A stretch of 64,000 nucleotides of DNA from Acinetobacter modestus (lineage in GTDB: Bacteria > Pseudomonadota > Gammaproteobacteria > Pseudomonadales > Moraxellaceae). The position numbers and the translations under genes were made by a program. The stretch is from positions 31,600 to 95,599 of the forward strand of contig NZ_BMDV01000009.1 in the NCBI RefSeq assembly GCF_014636095.1, given 5' to 3'. The notes below the pieces were generated by a model that saw only the letters and a program-made list of their open reading frames with translations, did not search any database and was not told the DNA's origin. Positions 1 through 8,878 of the stretch are shown in pieces (position 1 is the first letter of the stretch; every line of letters starts with the position of its first letter).

Positions 1-489
1 ATTGCGAATGTGAACGGTGTTAAAAATGCTGTATTGGTACAAGCACATGCCGTAGGCCCAACGCTTTACTATGGTGCTGGTGCTGGTGCTGGTCCAACGG
101 CTTCTGCAGTTGTTGCTGATGTAATTGATATCGTACGTGATATTTCTTATACCGAAGATGGTGCAGGAACGATTCCACAATTGGCATTTGAAGCACTAAC
201 GAACATGCCTATCCTGAGTCGTGAAGAAATGACGACTGGATACTACATCCGTTTAAATGCTGAAGACCAAACGGGCGTACTCGCTGATGTAACCACCATC
301 CTTAGCCGTGCTGGTATCAGCATTGATGCAATCATGCAGCAATCTCGCTTGAAAGATTTGATTCCAATCGTGATTTTAACAGACCCAATTGTTGAATCAA
401 AAATGGATGAAGCACTTGCTCAAATTCAAGCATTACCAGCTATTCGTGGCGAAATCGTAAGAATTCGTTTAGAATCGCTCGATAGTTAA
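1..489 (+). CDS. hom: Homoserine dehydrogenase, C-terminal part (5' end outside window)
   Basis: This is the last 162 residues of homoserine dehydrogenase, which reduces aspartate semialdehyde to homoserine on the way to threonine and methionine. The frame is open from base 1, so the true start lies to the left. The first part carries the substrate-domain signature region (YYGAGAGAGPTASAV, encoded by three GGTGCT repeats). From about base 238 the protein continues into a C-terminal ACT domain (YYIRLNAEDQTGVLADV), the usual allosteric sensor of threonine. The gene is followed after 58 bp by thrC in the same direction, the usual hom-thrC pairing. Identification is firm from the domain order and the neighbour. 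Confidence 0.93.
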   Translation: MANVNGVKNAVLVQAHAVGPTLYYGAGAGAGPTASAVVADVIDIVRDISYTEDGAGTIPQLAFEALTNMPILSREEMTTGYYIRLNAEDQTGVLADVTTILSRAGISIDAIMQQSRLKDLIPIVILTDPIVESKMDEALAQIQALPAIRGEIVRIRLESLDS

Positions 490-496
490 TCAGGTT

Positions 497-516
497 GAGG
501 GAAAATGTATTCCCTC
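497..516 (+). other. Intercistronic hairpin between hom and thrC
   Basis: A perfect 7-bp stem (GAGGGAA, 497-503, with TTCCCTC, 510-516) and a 6-nt loop lie between the hom stop codon and thrC. No run of T follows, so it does not look like an intrinsic terminator. It may protect the upstream mRNA or adjust the ratio of the two products (inference). Confidence 0.4.
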
Positions 517-547
517 TCCCAGCTCTACCTCATATTGGAACACCATC

Positions 548-1687
548 ATGTCGAATGCCAATCGTTATACTGGTCTTGTAGATCGTTATCGTGACCGTTT
601 ACCTGTGTCTGCAACTACACGTGCAATTTCTCTAGGAGAAGGAAATACTCCTCTTATTAAACTTGAGAACATTCCGCGTATTATTGGCAAAAACGTTGAA
701 ATCTATGTGAAATACGAAGGTCTTAACCCAACAGGTTCATTTAAAGACCGCGGTATGACGATGGCTGTAACAAAAGCTGTTGAAGAAGGCTCAAAAGCGA
801 TTATCTGTGCATCTACTGGAAATACTTCAGCAGCAGCAGCAGCATATGCAGCGCGTGCAGGAATTAAAGCCTTTGTTTTAATTCCTGAAGGCAAAATCGC
901 AATGGGTAAAATGGCTCAGGCGATGATGTATGGTGCGATCACCATGCAAATCCGCGGTAACTTTGATGATGGTATGCGCCTCGTAAAAGAAGTTGCAGAT
1001 CAAGCACCTGTGACAATTGTAAACTCGATCAACCCTTACCGTTTGCAAGGCCAAAAAACGATTGCTTATGAAATCGTAGAAGCATTGGGTCGTGCACCTG
1101 ACTATCACTGCTTACCAGTTGGTAATGCAGGTAATATCACGGCTCACTGGATGGGTTATACCGAAGCAGTTGCAAATCAACCTGCTGATCAGTTTGAATC
1201 AGTTATCTATGATGCTGCAACAGATCAATTCACAGGTCCTAAACCAGAAGGTTTACCGACTATGGTAGGTTATCAAGCTTCTGGTGCAGCGCCATTCTTA
1301 CGTGGTGCTCCAGTCGAAAGCCCAGAAACTATCGCAACGGCAATTCGTATTGGTAACCCACAAAGCTGGAATCATGCCAAAGCAGTTGTACGCGATTCAA
1401 AAGGTTGGTTTGATGAACTTCAAGATAGCGAAATTCTTGAAGCACAACGCTTACTTTCTATGTATGAGGGGGTGTTCGTAGAACCTGCTTCAGCAGCGTC
1501 TATTGGCGGTGCGATTCGTGACATCAAAGCAGGTAAAATTGCTGAAGGTTCGGTAATCGTTTGTACTGTTACGGGCAATGGTTTAAAAGATCCTGATACC
1601 GCAATCAAACAATGTGCTGATGCCGTAATGTTGTCAATCGATGCAACGATGGCTCAAGTGAAAGATTCAATTCTTTCAAATATGTAA
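548..1687 (+). CDS. thrC: Threonine synthase
   Basis: PLP-dependent enzyme converting O-phosphohomoserine to threonine, the last step of the pathway. The 379-residue length fits the shorter threonine synthase class. The PLP lysine is K66 in the motif NPTGSFKDRGM (about 60-70). A phosphate-binding glycine-rich segment (PVGNAGNIT) lies near residue 195, and STGNTSAAAA near 100 is the usual substrate/PLP loop. The ATG at 548 lies 58 bp after hom, so the two are probably cotranscribed. A strong terminator follows at 1704-1733. Identification is firm. Confidence 0.96.
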   Translation: MSNANRYTGLVDRYRDRLPVSATTRAISLGEGNTPLIKLENIPRIIGKNVEIYVKYEGLNPTGSFKDRGMTMAVTKAVEEGSKAIICASTGNTSAAAAAYAARAGIKAFVLIPEGKIAMGKMAQAMMYGAITMQIRGNFDDGMRLVKEVADQAPVTIVNSINPYRLQGQKTIAYEIVEALGRAPDYHCLPVGNAGNITAHWMGYTEAVANQPADQFESVIYDAATDQFTGPKPEGLPTMVGYQASGAAPFLRGAPVESPETIATAIRIGNPQSWNHAKAVVRDSKGWFDELQDSEILEAQRLLSMYEGVFVEPASAASIGGAIRDIKAGKIAEGSVIVCTVTGNGLKDPDTAIKQCADAVMLSIDATMAQVKDSILSNM

Positions 1688-1703
1688 GCATAAATATTGA
1701 AAT

Positions 1704-1733
1704 AAAAAACCAGTTGCTTGCAACTGGTTTTTT
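1704..1733 (+). terminator. Bidirectional intrinsic terminator after thrC
   Basis: Inverted repeat ACCAGTTGC / GCAACTGGT flanked by an A-run on the left and a T-run on the right. It closes the hom-thrC unit and also lies just past the stop codon (1757) of the convergent leftward gene. Confidence 0.85.
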
Positions 1734-1756
1734 ATTGGCAACCATGGAAAGAAAAG

Positions 1757-2527
1757 TTATTCGTAATCATCGTAACTATATTGGGCAGCTAGATCTTTCT
1801 CTATTCTTTGGATTTCTTCAATCTCAATCTCTTTAATCTCAAATAAGGGCTGTTTTAATAAAGGATTAACCGCATATAAACCCTCTTCCTCCCACCCCTG
1901 TAGAATGATTAATGTTTGACTTTTATTATTATATTTTAACGCTTTATTAGTTTTTATTAAGGCTTGTAATAATACAGGTTGTTCTGATAAATCTTCAAAT
2001 GAACCTTTCAACTCAATATCATCATAATCGTAATCTGCAAAAATGCTTCTGACATTCGTTTTTAATTGTTCAGGTTGATCCGCATAAGCTAAACCTGCAA
2101 AAAACTCATCATGCTCTTCCACCCATGCTTGTTTTTTCACTGACCATAAACCATAGAACTTAATATCTTGATCAAAATGGATCAATTGATAACTTTGCAT
2201 GTTAGCAAGTTGAATAAACTCAAAAGTATCTTCATCATTTAAGCTTTCAGGCAACGTTTCTCGAGAAACCCCTCCCTCCTGATAAATATGTTCACCACAA
2301 CGTGAAAAGACAAAATCATCCAATTTTTTTAATAATGCTTCATCTGCATCAAATAATGATTCAACTTCATAGAGTGGAAAATCACGTGCTCCATTGATTT
2401 CAAGTTGTTTATAGGTTGCTTCAGCTTGCCCTTTTTGCTCAAAAATACTGGCAATTCTATTACCCGAAGCATAAAAAACTTCATCGTTATAACCAAAATA
2501 TTTCTCACGAATCACATAAGTCGTCAT
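1757..2527 (-). CDS. Conserved hypothetical protein, 256 aa, acidic
   Basis: I do not recognise a named family. The protein is soluble and acidic, with no signal peptide, membrane segment or obvious catalytic motif. It is rich in aromatic and acidic residues and ends in an acidic tail (YSYDDYE). The ATG at 2527 is preceded by a strong ribosome site (TTGGGGGAAATAAG then ATG), so the start is secure. The same leader, with one mismatch over about 20 bases, precedes the unrelated unknown gene at 54691-55200. It stands alone between thrC (convergent) and pbpG (upstream, same strand, with its own terminator at 2664-2687). Confidence 0.75.
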   Translation of the reverse strand: MTTYVIREKYFGYNDEVFYASGNRIASIFEQKGQAEATYKQLEINGARDFPLYEVESLFDADEALLKKLDDFVFSRCGEHIYQEGGVSRETLPESLNDEDTFEFIQLANMQSYQLIHFDQDIKFYGLWSVKKQAWVEEHDEFFAGLAYADQPEQLKTNVRSIFADYDYDDIELKGSFEDLSEQPVLLQALIKTNKALKYNNKSQTLIILQGWEEEGLYAVNPLLKQPLFEIKEIEIEEIQRIEKDLAAQYSYDDYE

Positions 2528-2663
2528 CTTATTTCCCCCAATTTTAGCTTTTTTGATATCAAAATAATTATTAATGTGTGAAATGCTAATCTAACAAAAA
2601 TTGCTCAAAATAGAAGTGATAAAGTATTTTTCACGTCATAAAATGTCGTTCCATTATATAAAA

Positions 2664-2687
2664 AAAGCTCCTCAAATGAGGAGCTTT
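2664..2687 (-). terminator. Intrinsic terminator of pbpG
   Basis: An 11-bp perfect stem (AAAGCTCCTCA, 2664-2674, with TGAGGAGCTTT, 2677-2687) and 2-nt centre. Read on the minus strand it is followed by a T-run and lies 15 bp after the pbpG stop codon. Confidence 0.8.
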
Positions 2688-2701
2688 ACGTTCGTAAGCA
2701 A

Positions 2702-3769
2702 TTAAATTCTTTTCGGTAAAGTACTCAGCCAAGTTAATAAGTTGGTTGCATCATTGGTACGTGCTTGTGAAGTTGAAGCTCCCAATAGCACGACTACAGC
2801 AGGACGTGAATTAACGGTTGCATGCATGACTACACAACGTCCAGCCTCACCAATATATCCCGTTTTAGATAGGTTAATATTCCAACCACCATTACGTACC
2901 AAAGCATTGGTATTATTTGACTTAAGCACACGATAACCTAAATTAAAATCATAGGTTGGCGTAGTGGAAAACTGACGAATTAAGCCATACTGAGAAGCAG
3001 CACTCACTAAAATACCAAGATCACGTGCGGAAGAAACATTATGAGGATCTAAACCTGTTGATTCTGCATAACGGGTTGACGTCATTCCTAATTGTTTTGC
3101 TTTGGTATTCATCGCAGCAATAAATGCTGAACGTCCGCTTGGGTAAGTCCTCGCTAATGCTGCCGCAGCAGGATTTTCTGATTTCATCAAAGCGAATAAC
3201 AAAAGTTCCGCTCGATTCATGGTATCGCCTACTTTCAAGGTCGAAGTTGAATTCTTTCCACCTGCACCTGCAAAATCAATTTGCTGTAGCGTGATTTCTT
3301 CCGACATATTCAGCCGCGCATCTGCGGTAATCACAGCCGTCATCAATTTAGTAATTGAGGCGATCGGTACTGACATATTACTGTTTTTACTAAACAGTAC
3401 TTCGCCTGTTTGTGCATCCATCACCAAAGCTGCACGTGCATTTACAGCGGGTTGGCTACTGAAATGAGAAGTATCTCGAATCTGTATGCTTTTTTGTGGC
3501 GTTGCAGATGAACTAATACTTGCAGAACCACCACTTCGTAAAGTGGTCGTAACCGAAGTTGAACCTTGCGGGCTGATCTCTAATGAATCATCATCTTCCA
3601 TCAATTGGCTTGCATCACTTGCAGACCAATTTAACGAAGCTGAAGAACTATTCGCACTTGTAGAGGCTGGATTGTTATTTACAACCAGCTCAGCATAACT
3701 TGTTGAACTAAGAGCCAACAAAATAGACATGCTCAAGGCATGCATGATAGATTTTTTAGAATTTTTCAC
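2702..3769 (-). CDS. pbpG: D-alanyl-D-alanine endopeptidase, PBP7/8 type
   Basis: Periplasmic low-molecular-weight penicillin-binding protein that cleaves peptide cross-links in murein. All three active-site motifs are present in order: SxxK as S138-ITK (in SITKLMTA), SxN as S197-EN, and KTG at 302-304 (SKTGYIGEAG). A signal peptide covers about residues 1-26 (hydrophobic ILLALSSTSYA, then cleavage). A long low-complexity Ser/Thr-rich linker (about 30-105) separates it from the S11 peptidase domain. At 355 residues it is longer than E. coli PbpG because of that linker. It is divergent from gacA across 210 bp that hold two inverted repeats. Known in A. baumannii as a virulence and serum-survival factor (literature knowledge). 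Confidence 0.92.
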   Translation of the reverse strand: MKNSKKSIMHALSMSILLALSSTSYAELVVNNNPASTSANSSSASLNWSASDASQLMEDDDSLEISPQGSTSVTTTLRSGGSASISSSATPQKSIQIRDTSHFSSQPAVNARAALVMDAQTGEVLFSKNSNMSVPIASITKLMTAVITADARLNMSEEITLQQIDFAGAGGKNSTSTLKVGDTMNRAELLLFALMKSENPAAAALARTYPSGRSAFIAAMNTKAKQLGMTSTRYAESTGLDPHNVSSARDLGILVSAASQYGLIRQFSTTPTYDFNLGYRVLKSNNTNALVRNGGWNINLSKTGYIGEAGRCVVMHATVNSRPAVVVLLGASTSQARTNDATNLLTWLSTLPKRI

Positions 3770-3856
3770 GACACAATACTCAACTCGGGACGCTGCACAT
3801 TTGCGCTTAATAACATTATGCCTTACATTTGAACAAATCGGGTAAAGCTTTTATAG

Positions 3857-3896
3857 ACACAATTGTGTACAACTATTCTCTAAACATGGAGAATAG
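3857..3896. promoter_or_regulatory. Two inverted repeats between divergent pbpG and gacA
   Basis: A perfect 12-bp palindrome ACACAATTGTGT (3857-3868) is followed 4 bp later by CTATTCTC-N8-GAGAATAG (3873-3896, perfect 8-bp arms). Both lie in the 210-bp divergent intergenic region. They are candidate operators. The protein that would bind them is unknown. Confidence 0.4.
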
Positions 3897-3979
3897 GATT
3901 GCTAATTTTGTCGTTTGATTGCAAGCTCATTTTTCTTTATGTAACAAAAAAATCGTTTTTTTGAAAAAAGGAGGTCTTC

Positions 3980-4615
3980 TTGATCACTGTTCTCGTTGTT
4001 GATGATCATGAACTCGTACGTACAGGCATTTGTCGTATGCTGGAAGACCATCCAGATGTAGAAGTCATTGGACAAGCTGAATCTGGAGAAGAAGCGATTG
4101 CTTTAGTTCGATTAAAGCATCCTCAAGTTGTACTATTAGACGTCAATATGCCAGGAATTGGTGGCGTAGAAACAACACGTCGCCTTTTACAAACAGCACC
4201 TGAGACTAAAGTGATTGCTGTCAGTGGTTTAGCGGAAGAACCCTACCCATCGTTGTTATTAAAAGCAGGTGCAAAAGGCTATATCACAAAAGGCGCGCCT
4301 ATTTCAGAAATGGTACGTGCAATCAATAAAGTGATACAAGGTGGTAAATATTTCAGCGCAGATATTGCCGAACAGCTTGCGAGTTCTTATCTTTCAGATA
4401 CGCAACAATCCCCTTTTGACGCACTTTCAGAGCGTGAAATGCAAGTCGCAATGATGGTGGTTAATTGTATTAGTGCTCAAGAAATCGCTGACAAATTATT
4501 TGTTAGTGTTAAAACTGTAAATACCTATCGCTATCGAATTTTTGAAAAACTAGCAATTGATAGCGATGTAAAATTAACCCATCTCGCCATCCGTTATGGA
4601 CTCATTAAACCTTAA
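3980..4615 (+). CDS. gacA: Response regulator GacA/UvrY type
   Basis: Two-component response regulator with an N-terminal receiver domain (about 1-120, phospho-acceptor D54 in VVLLDVNMPG, acidic pair D8-D9) and a C-terminal LuxR-type helix-turn-helix (about 145-210, with LSEREMQV and KTVNTYRYRIFEKL). The pattern along its length matches UvrY/GacA closely, including the C-terminal VKLTHLAIRYGLI. GacA normally responds to the hybrid kinase GacS, which is not in this window. The start is a TTG at 3980 behind a perfect Shine-Dalgarno (AAGGAGG, 3968-3974, 5-nt spacing). pilS starts 19 bp after its stop codon, so gacA, pilS and pilR are probably one transcript. Confidence 0.9.
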   Translation: MITVLVVDDHELVRTGICRMLEDHPDVEVIGQAESGEEAIALVRLKHPQVVLLDVNMPGIGGVETTRRLLQTAPETKVIAVSGLAEEPYPSLLLKAGAKGYITKGAPISEMVRAINKVIQGGKYFSADIAEQLASSYLSDTQQSPFDALSEREMQVAMMVVNCISAQEIADKLFVSVKTVNTYRYRIFEKLAIDSDVKLTHLAIRYGLIKP

Positions 4616-4634
4616 TCATATTAAGTGATCGCTT

Positions 4635-6200
4635 ATGTTGGGAAAAATTGCGTCATCAGTGTCCCAAACCGTTTATCGGCTCGGAATTTGGTATAGTGGA
4701 TATCGACTGATTATTTCAATCAGTCTAATCCTTATTTACTTACTTACCGCAGAGCAACTTGCTACAAGTTATGATTATCCGTTTTTATATTTCTACACAC
4801 TGGTTTGTTATATTACCATCAACATTTTCCAGCTTTTTTTACTTAAACTGGTTCCGTTACAAATCAGTAAACAGCTTATTTTTATTTTTATTGTAGACGT
4901 GATCTGCTTAAGTTTGATTACATTTTCAGCAGGTGGTCCAAACTTACAACTAAGCTTATTGTACGTTATCATTATTTTCTCTTCGGCAATTCTCCTGAAT
5001 GCTCATCTTTCACTGATTGTGACCCTTTTTGCCGTTATTATGGTGGTTTACCAGCGTTTTCTTGGTAACTTTTTTGATTATACCAATCTGAATAATCTTG
5101 GTAATAGTGCATTACTTGCTTTCTTATTTTTTGTAGTACATGCAATTGGTCGTATTGCAGTTCAGCGATTTAAGATTTTAGAAACACTCACTTTTCATCA
5201 GTCGATTGAAATTCATCAGCTGCAAAATATTAACCGCTATATTTTGGAACAAATCGAAGATGGTTACTTAGTTTTAGATACCAGTAACCATATTGTACTG
5301 AGTAACCCAGCCGCTAATACATTATTAGGCATTCATATTCCTGTTTCTCCTGAAAAAACACCATTACTCAAATGGCAACCTGACTTATTCGAGTTAATTA
5401 AATTTAGTGACTTAGAAGATGGTGAAGAATTTAGTTTTGAATCACAACAAAGTCCGTACACAATTAATGTCCGTGTTAAGCATTTAATCGTCCCTGAACA
5501 ATCACTAATTTTACTTATCTTGAAAGATGCACAAAAACTCACGCAACAAGTTCAACAATTAAAACTCGCCGCGCTCGGTCAACTCTCTGCCAGTATTGCA
5601 CATGAAATTCGGAATCCTTTAGCGGCAATTGTGCAGGCCAATGAATTATTTAAAGAAAGTGATAGTCATCAACAAGAAATGCTCTGTCGTATGATTAGCA
5701 AACAAGCTAGACGTATTGATAATATTGTTCAAGATACATTAGGCATGGCACGCAACAAACCAACTGAGCCACAAGTCATTCAACTTGCTGATTTTTTTGA
5801 AAGCCTATTGAATGAAGATTTAGTCGATGCGAAACATATGATTAAACTCAATCTTGCAGAACGAATTAACATTCTTTTTGATGAGAAACAATTACGTCAA
5901 GTTTTAATTAATCTGATTCGAAATGCCCTGCGGCACAATGCAGCTGATGCTCAATTTATTGAAGTGAATGTAGACTTAAAAGATGGCAGAACATGTATTG
6001 ATGTGATCGATTTTGGTACGGGTGTCGCAAAACGAGATATTTCTCAGCTATTCAAACCATTTTTTAGTACCGAAATTAAAGGAACTGGTTTAGGATTGTA
6101 TTTGTCTCACACCTTTTGTGAGGCAAATCATGCAAAGCTCACTTACGTAGAGCGACAACAAGGAGCATGTTTCAGGATTGAATGCTCAAAAATTCATTGA
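4635..6200 (+). CDS. pilS: Sensor histidine kinase PilS
   Basis: Inner-membrane kinase of the type IV pilus regulatory pair. About six transmembrane helices fill residues 20-175. A PAS-like region (about 200-300) follows, then the H-box with H323 in SASIAHEIRNPLAAI, and the ATPase domain with N-box (LINLIRNALRHN), DFGTGV and GTGLGLYLS motifs. Length (521 aa) and architecture match PilS of Pseudomonas and Acinetobacter. In those systems PilS senses pilin in the membrane and controls pilA through PilR. It is placed between gacA (19-bp gap) and pilR (22-bp gap), which supports cotranscription. Confidence 0.93.
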   Translation: MLGKIASSVSQTVYRLGIWYSGYRLIISISLILIYLLTAEQLATSYDYPFLYFYTLVCYITINIFQLFLLKLVPLQISKQLIFIFIVDVICLSLITFSAGGPNLQLSLLYVIIIFSSAILLNAHLSLIVTLFAVIMVVYQRFLGNFFDYTNLNNLGNSALLAFLFFVVHAIGRIAVQRFKILETLTFHQSIEIHQLQNINRYILEQIEDGYLVLDTSNHIVLSNPAANTLLGIHIPVSPEKTPLLKWQPDLFELIKFSDLEDGEEFSFESQQSPYTINVRVKHLIVPEQSLILLILKDAQKLTQQVQQLKLAALGQLSASIAHEIRNPLAAIVQANELFKESDSHQQEMLCRMISKQARRIDNIVQDTLGMARNKPTEPQVIQLADFFESLLNEDLVDAKHMIKLNLAERINILFDEKQLRQVLINLIRNALRHNAADAQFIEVNVDLKDGRTCIDVIDFGTGVAKRDISQLFKPFFSTEIKGTGLGLYLSHTFCEANHAKLTYVERQQGACFRIECSKIH

Positions 6201-6222
6201 TTAGATTAGGTTTTTCGGGGAA

Positions 6223-7653
6223 ATGGCAACTAAACAACCGCTCGTCTTACTCGTAGACGATGAAGAAGACTTATGTCTTTTAATGCAAATGACGCTCGCA
6301 CGAATGGGCATTAAAACTCATCTTGCCTATCGCGTAGAGCAAGCAAAAAAATTCTTTACCGAGTTTCAGTACGATGCTTGTTTAACAGATTTGAATCTCC
6401 CAGATGGCAACGGTCTGGACTTGGTTAAACATGTCACACAAAACTATCCCAACACACCCATTGCAGTATTAACAGCGTATGGCAATATGGATATTGCAAT
6501 TGCTGCATTAAAAGCAGGTGCTTTTGATTTTGTCAGTAAACCTGTCAATCAAACTCACTTAGATCAATTGATTCAAAAAGCATTGAATCGACCACAGCCT
6601 GAACAAGAAGCTGCTGAAAGCGCATTAGAAAATAAACTTCTCATTGGTCGATCTACGCCCATTCAGCAATTACGCATTGCTTTAAAGAAAATTGCTCGAT
6701 CTCAAGCCCCTGTCTTTATTACTGGTGAATCGGGGACAGGAAAAGAAGTTGTTGCCAATTTAGTTCATCGTCTGAGTAACCGTAGCGAAGGACCTTTTAT
6801 TGCGATCAACTGTGGTGCTATTCCAACAGAGTTAATGGAAAGTGAACTATTTGGTCATAAAAAGGGCAGCTTTACAGGCGCAACCCAAGACAAACAAGGT
6901 TTAATTCTTTCCGCACATGGTGGTAGTTTATTCTTAGATGAAATCGCTGAATTACCCTTAAGTATGCAGGTAAAACTGCTTCGTGCTGTACAAGAAAAGA
7001 AAATTCGACCTGTCGGCTCAGATCAAGAAATTGATGTTGATTTCCGTGTCATCAGTGCAAGTCATCAAGATCTTGAATTACTAGTGCAACAAGGTCGTTT
7101 CAGACAAGATTTATTCTTCCGTATTCACGTCATGGATATTGTATTACCTCCTTTACGTGAACGTGGGCAAGATATCTTATTGTTAGCAAATCACTTTATT
7201 CAGAAAATTAGCCAAGAATGGGAAGTCTCAGTCAAAACCCTTTCTTCGCGTGCTGAACAATTCTTATTGCAACAATATTTTCCAGGTAATGTACGCGAGC
7301 TTCGAAATATTATTGAACGTGCAATTACGCTCAGTGATGATGAAACAATTGATCTTGCTCATCTACAAACTGCACCATTACGTAGTCCAATTCCGACACC
7401 AAGTATTCCATTTTCCTCGCAAGAAGAAACTGATCATACAACAGCCAGTGCAAGCCCAATGATGGGCTCTAAAAAACTACCGCCAGAAGGTTTGGAACGC
7501 TATTTAGAAAATATTGAAAAAGAGATTCTTCTCAATGCACTGAATTTAACCCATTGGAACCGAACGTTAGCAGCTAAAAAATTAGGAATGACTTTCCGTT
7601 CTTTACGTTATCGTTTGAAAAAATTTGGTTTAGATACAGAAGATGATGAATAG
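6223..7653 (+). CDS. pilR: Sigma-54-dependent response regulator PilR
   Basis: NtrC-class activator of RpoN promoters, partner of PilS; its classic target is the major pilin gene. The receiver domain has phospho-acceptor D56 (CLTDLNLPDG). The AAA+ domain has Walker A GESGTGKE (168-175) and the sigma-54 contact loop written GSFTGA (215-220) instead of the more common GAFTGA. The arginine-finger region (LFFRIHVMDIVLPPLRER) is present. The C-terminal Fis-type helix-turn-helix (NRTLAAKKLGMTFRSLRYRL) lies at about 440-465. It ends at a strong terminator (7658-7691). The window holds several sigma-54-like promoters, but pilA is not among the genes. Confidence 0.94.
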   Translation: MATKQPLVLLVDDEEDLCLLMQMTLARMGIKTHLAYRVEQAKKFFTEFQYDACLTDLNLPDGNGLDLVKHVTQNYPNTPIAVLTAYGNMDIAIAALKAGAFDFVSKPVNQTHLDQLIQKALNRPQPEQEAAESALENKLLIGRSTPIQQLRIALKKIARSQAPVFITGESGTGKEVVANLVHRLSNRSEGPFIAINCGAIPTELMESELFGHKKGSFTGATQDKQGLILSAHGGSLFLDEIAELPLSMQVKLLRAVQEKKIRPVGSDQEIDVDFRVISASHQDLELLVQQGRFRQDLFFRIHVMDIVLPPLRERGQDILLLANHFIQKISQEWEVSVKTLSSRAEQFLLQQYFPGNVRELRNIIERAITLSDDETIDLAHLQTAPLRSPIPTPSIPFSSQEETDHTTASASPMMGSKKLPPEGLERYLENIEKEILLNALNLTHWNRTLAAKKLGMTFRSLRYRLKKFGLDTEDDE

Positions 7654-7657
7654 TCTT

Positions 7658-7691
7658 AAAAATAAAGCCCCTAAATAGGGGCTTTATTTTT
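7658..7691. terminator. Perfect bidirectional terminator between pilR and the S41 protease
   Basis: Perfect 16-bp arms (7658-7673 and 7676-7691) around a 2-nt centre, with GC-rich core GCCCC/GGGGC and mirrored A- and T-tracts. It serves the convergent genes on both sides. Confidence 0.85.
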
Positions 7692-7693
7692 AA

Positions 7694-8869
7694 TTAAATT
7701 TTACTTTTTAGAACCAAATCTGTGACGTGTTCCAAATAGCCATCTTCTTTCATTTCAGGTAACAACGGATAACTTTGATTCGGTTGAATCCCTTGACCTT
7801 CAATCATATTCCCATTGGGCGTGTAATAATGTGAGACTGTCATTTGCAGTGCTGCGCCACTCGGTAATGGAAATAATTTCTGTACTACACCTTTTCCATA
7901 GCTATTTTCACCTACAACCCACGCACGTTTATGTTCTTTTAATGCTGCGGTGAATACTTCAGCTGCCGAGGCTGAACGATGGTTAATTAAGATACCTAAT
8001 TTTATATTTTGAAATTCATTTGAAGGTAAAGCCTGAAATTGTTGATCTCCTTCTGAACGACTTTTTGTCGTCACAATCAATCCTTGATTCAAGAATAAAT
8101 CTGTTGATTCAACAGCAGCAGACAATAACCCCCCTGGATTATTACGCAGATCGAGAACGACAGCCTTGAGTTTAGTTGTACTATATTCTTCGATTAAACG
8201 TTTAATTTCATTCGCTGTATCTTGTTGAAACACTCTAATTTTAAGTACAAGCACCTGATTATGTAGTAAAACAGGTTCAATATCTGTCTCAACCTTTTTA
8301 TTTCGAACCAAAATCACCGTGCTATTATTATTTTCCGGTTGTATTTGTACGGTACTGCCTATCGAGCCATAAAGCAGACCTTGTACTTGATCCTGATTTA
8401 AACTCTTTAATTCTTGATTATCGACTTTGAGTATGGCTTGTCCATTACGCAAACCCAACTTACTAGAATCGGACCCTGATTTTAGGTCTTGAATTTGCCA
8501 TAAACGATTATGAGCATCATAATTTAAATTGAAATCAACAGAAGCCAGATCACCTTCAGTGTATTGAATAAGCTGGCGGTATTCTTCGGCGGATAAATAA
8601 CGAGAATAACGATCTAAACCGCTCACCAACCCTTTGATTGCTTGCAGAAAAAGTGCATCGTCTGTTTTTTTATCAACGTAGTTATCTTTCACAATCCCAT
8701 AAATCTGTACAAATTGCTGAATAGATTCAAGTGGCACTTCAGCATTTCGGCTTGTAGTCTCTTCCCCCCATGCTGAGGCATGTGTAATAGGTGCAGATAA
8801 CGTATGCGATCCCCAACACATCAACAAACTCGCAAAGAACCCTCGATAAATGTTGTTGTGTTGGGTCAT
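7694..8869 (-). CDS. S41 family C-terminal processing protease
   Basis: Exported serine protease of the CtpA/Prc class, which degrades or trims periplasmic proteins from their C-termini. The N-terminus has a signal-like hydrophobic stretch (FFASLLMCWGSHTLSA). A PDZ-like region spans about 105-190. The catalytic Ser/Lys dyad is visible as S301 in HRSASAAEVF and K326 in NSYGKGVVQ, with the LDLRNNPGG core before it. The 391-residue length is typical of short CtpA proteins. gpmI lies 9 bp upstream in the same direction, so the two are likely cotranscribed, an arrangement I recall from other gammaproteobacteria. I do not assign a precise gene symbol because several paralogues exist in the genus. 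Confidence 0.88.
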   Translation of the reverse strand: MTQHNNIYRGFFASLLMCWGSHTLSAPITHASAWGEETTSRNAEVPLESIQQFVQIYGIVKDNYVDKKTDDALFLQAIKGLVSGLDRYSRYLSAEEYRQLIQYTEGDLASVDFNLNYDAHNRLWQIQDLKSGSDSSKLGLRNGQAILKVDNQELKSLNQDQVQGLLYGSIGSTVQIQPENNNSTVILVRNKKVETDIEPVLLHNQVLVLKIRVFQQDTANEIKRLIEEYSTTKLKAVVLDLRNNPGGLLSAAVESTDLFLNQGLIVTTKSRSEGDQQFQALPSNEFQNIKLGILINHRSASAAEVFTAALKEHKRAWVVGENSYGKGVVQKLFPLPSGAALQMTVSHYYTPNGNMIEGQGIQPNQSYPLLPEMKEDGYLEHVTDLVLKSKI

Positions 8870-8878
8870 ATGTTCACC

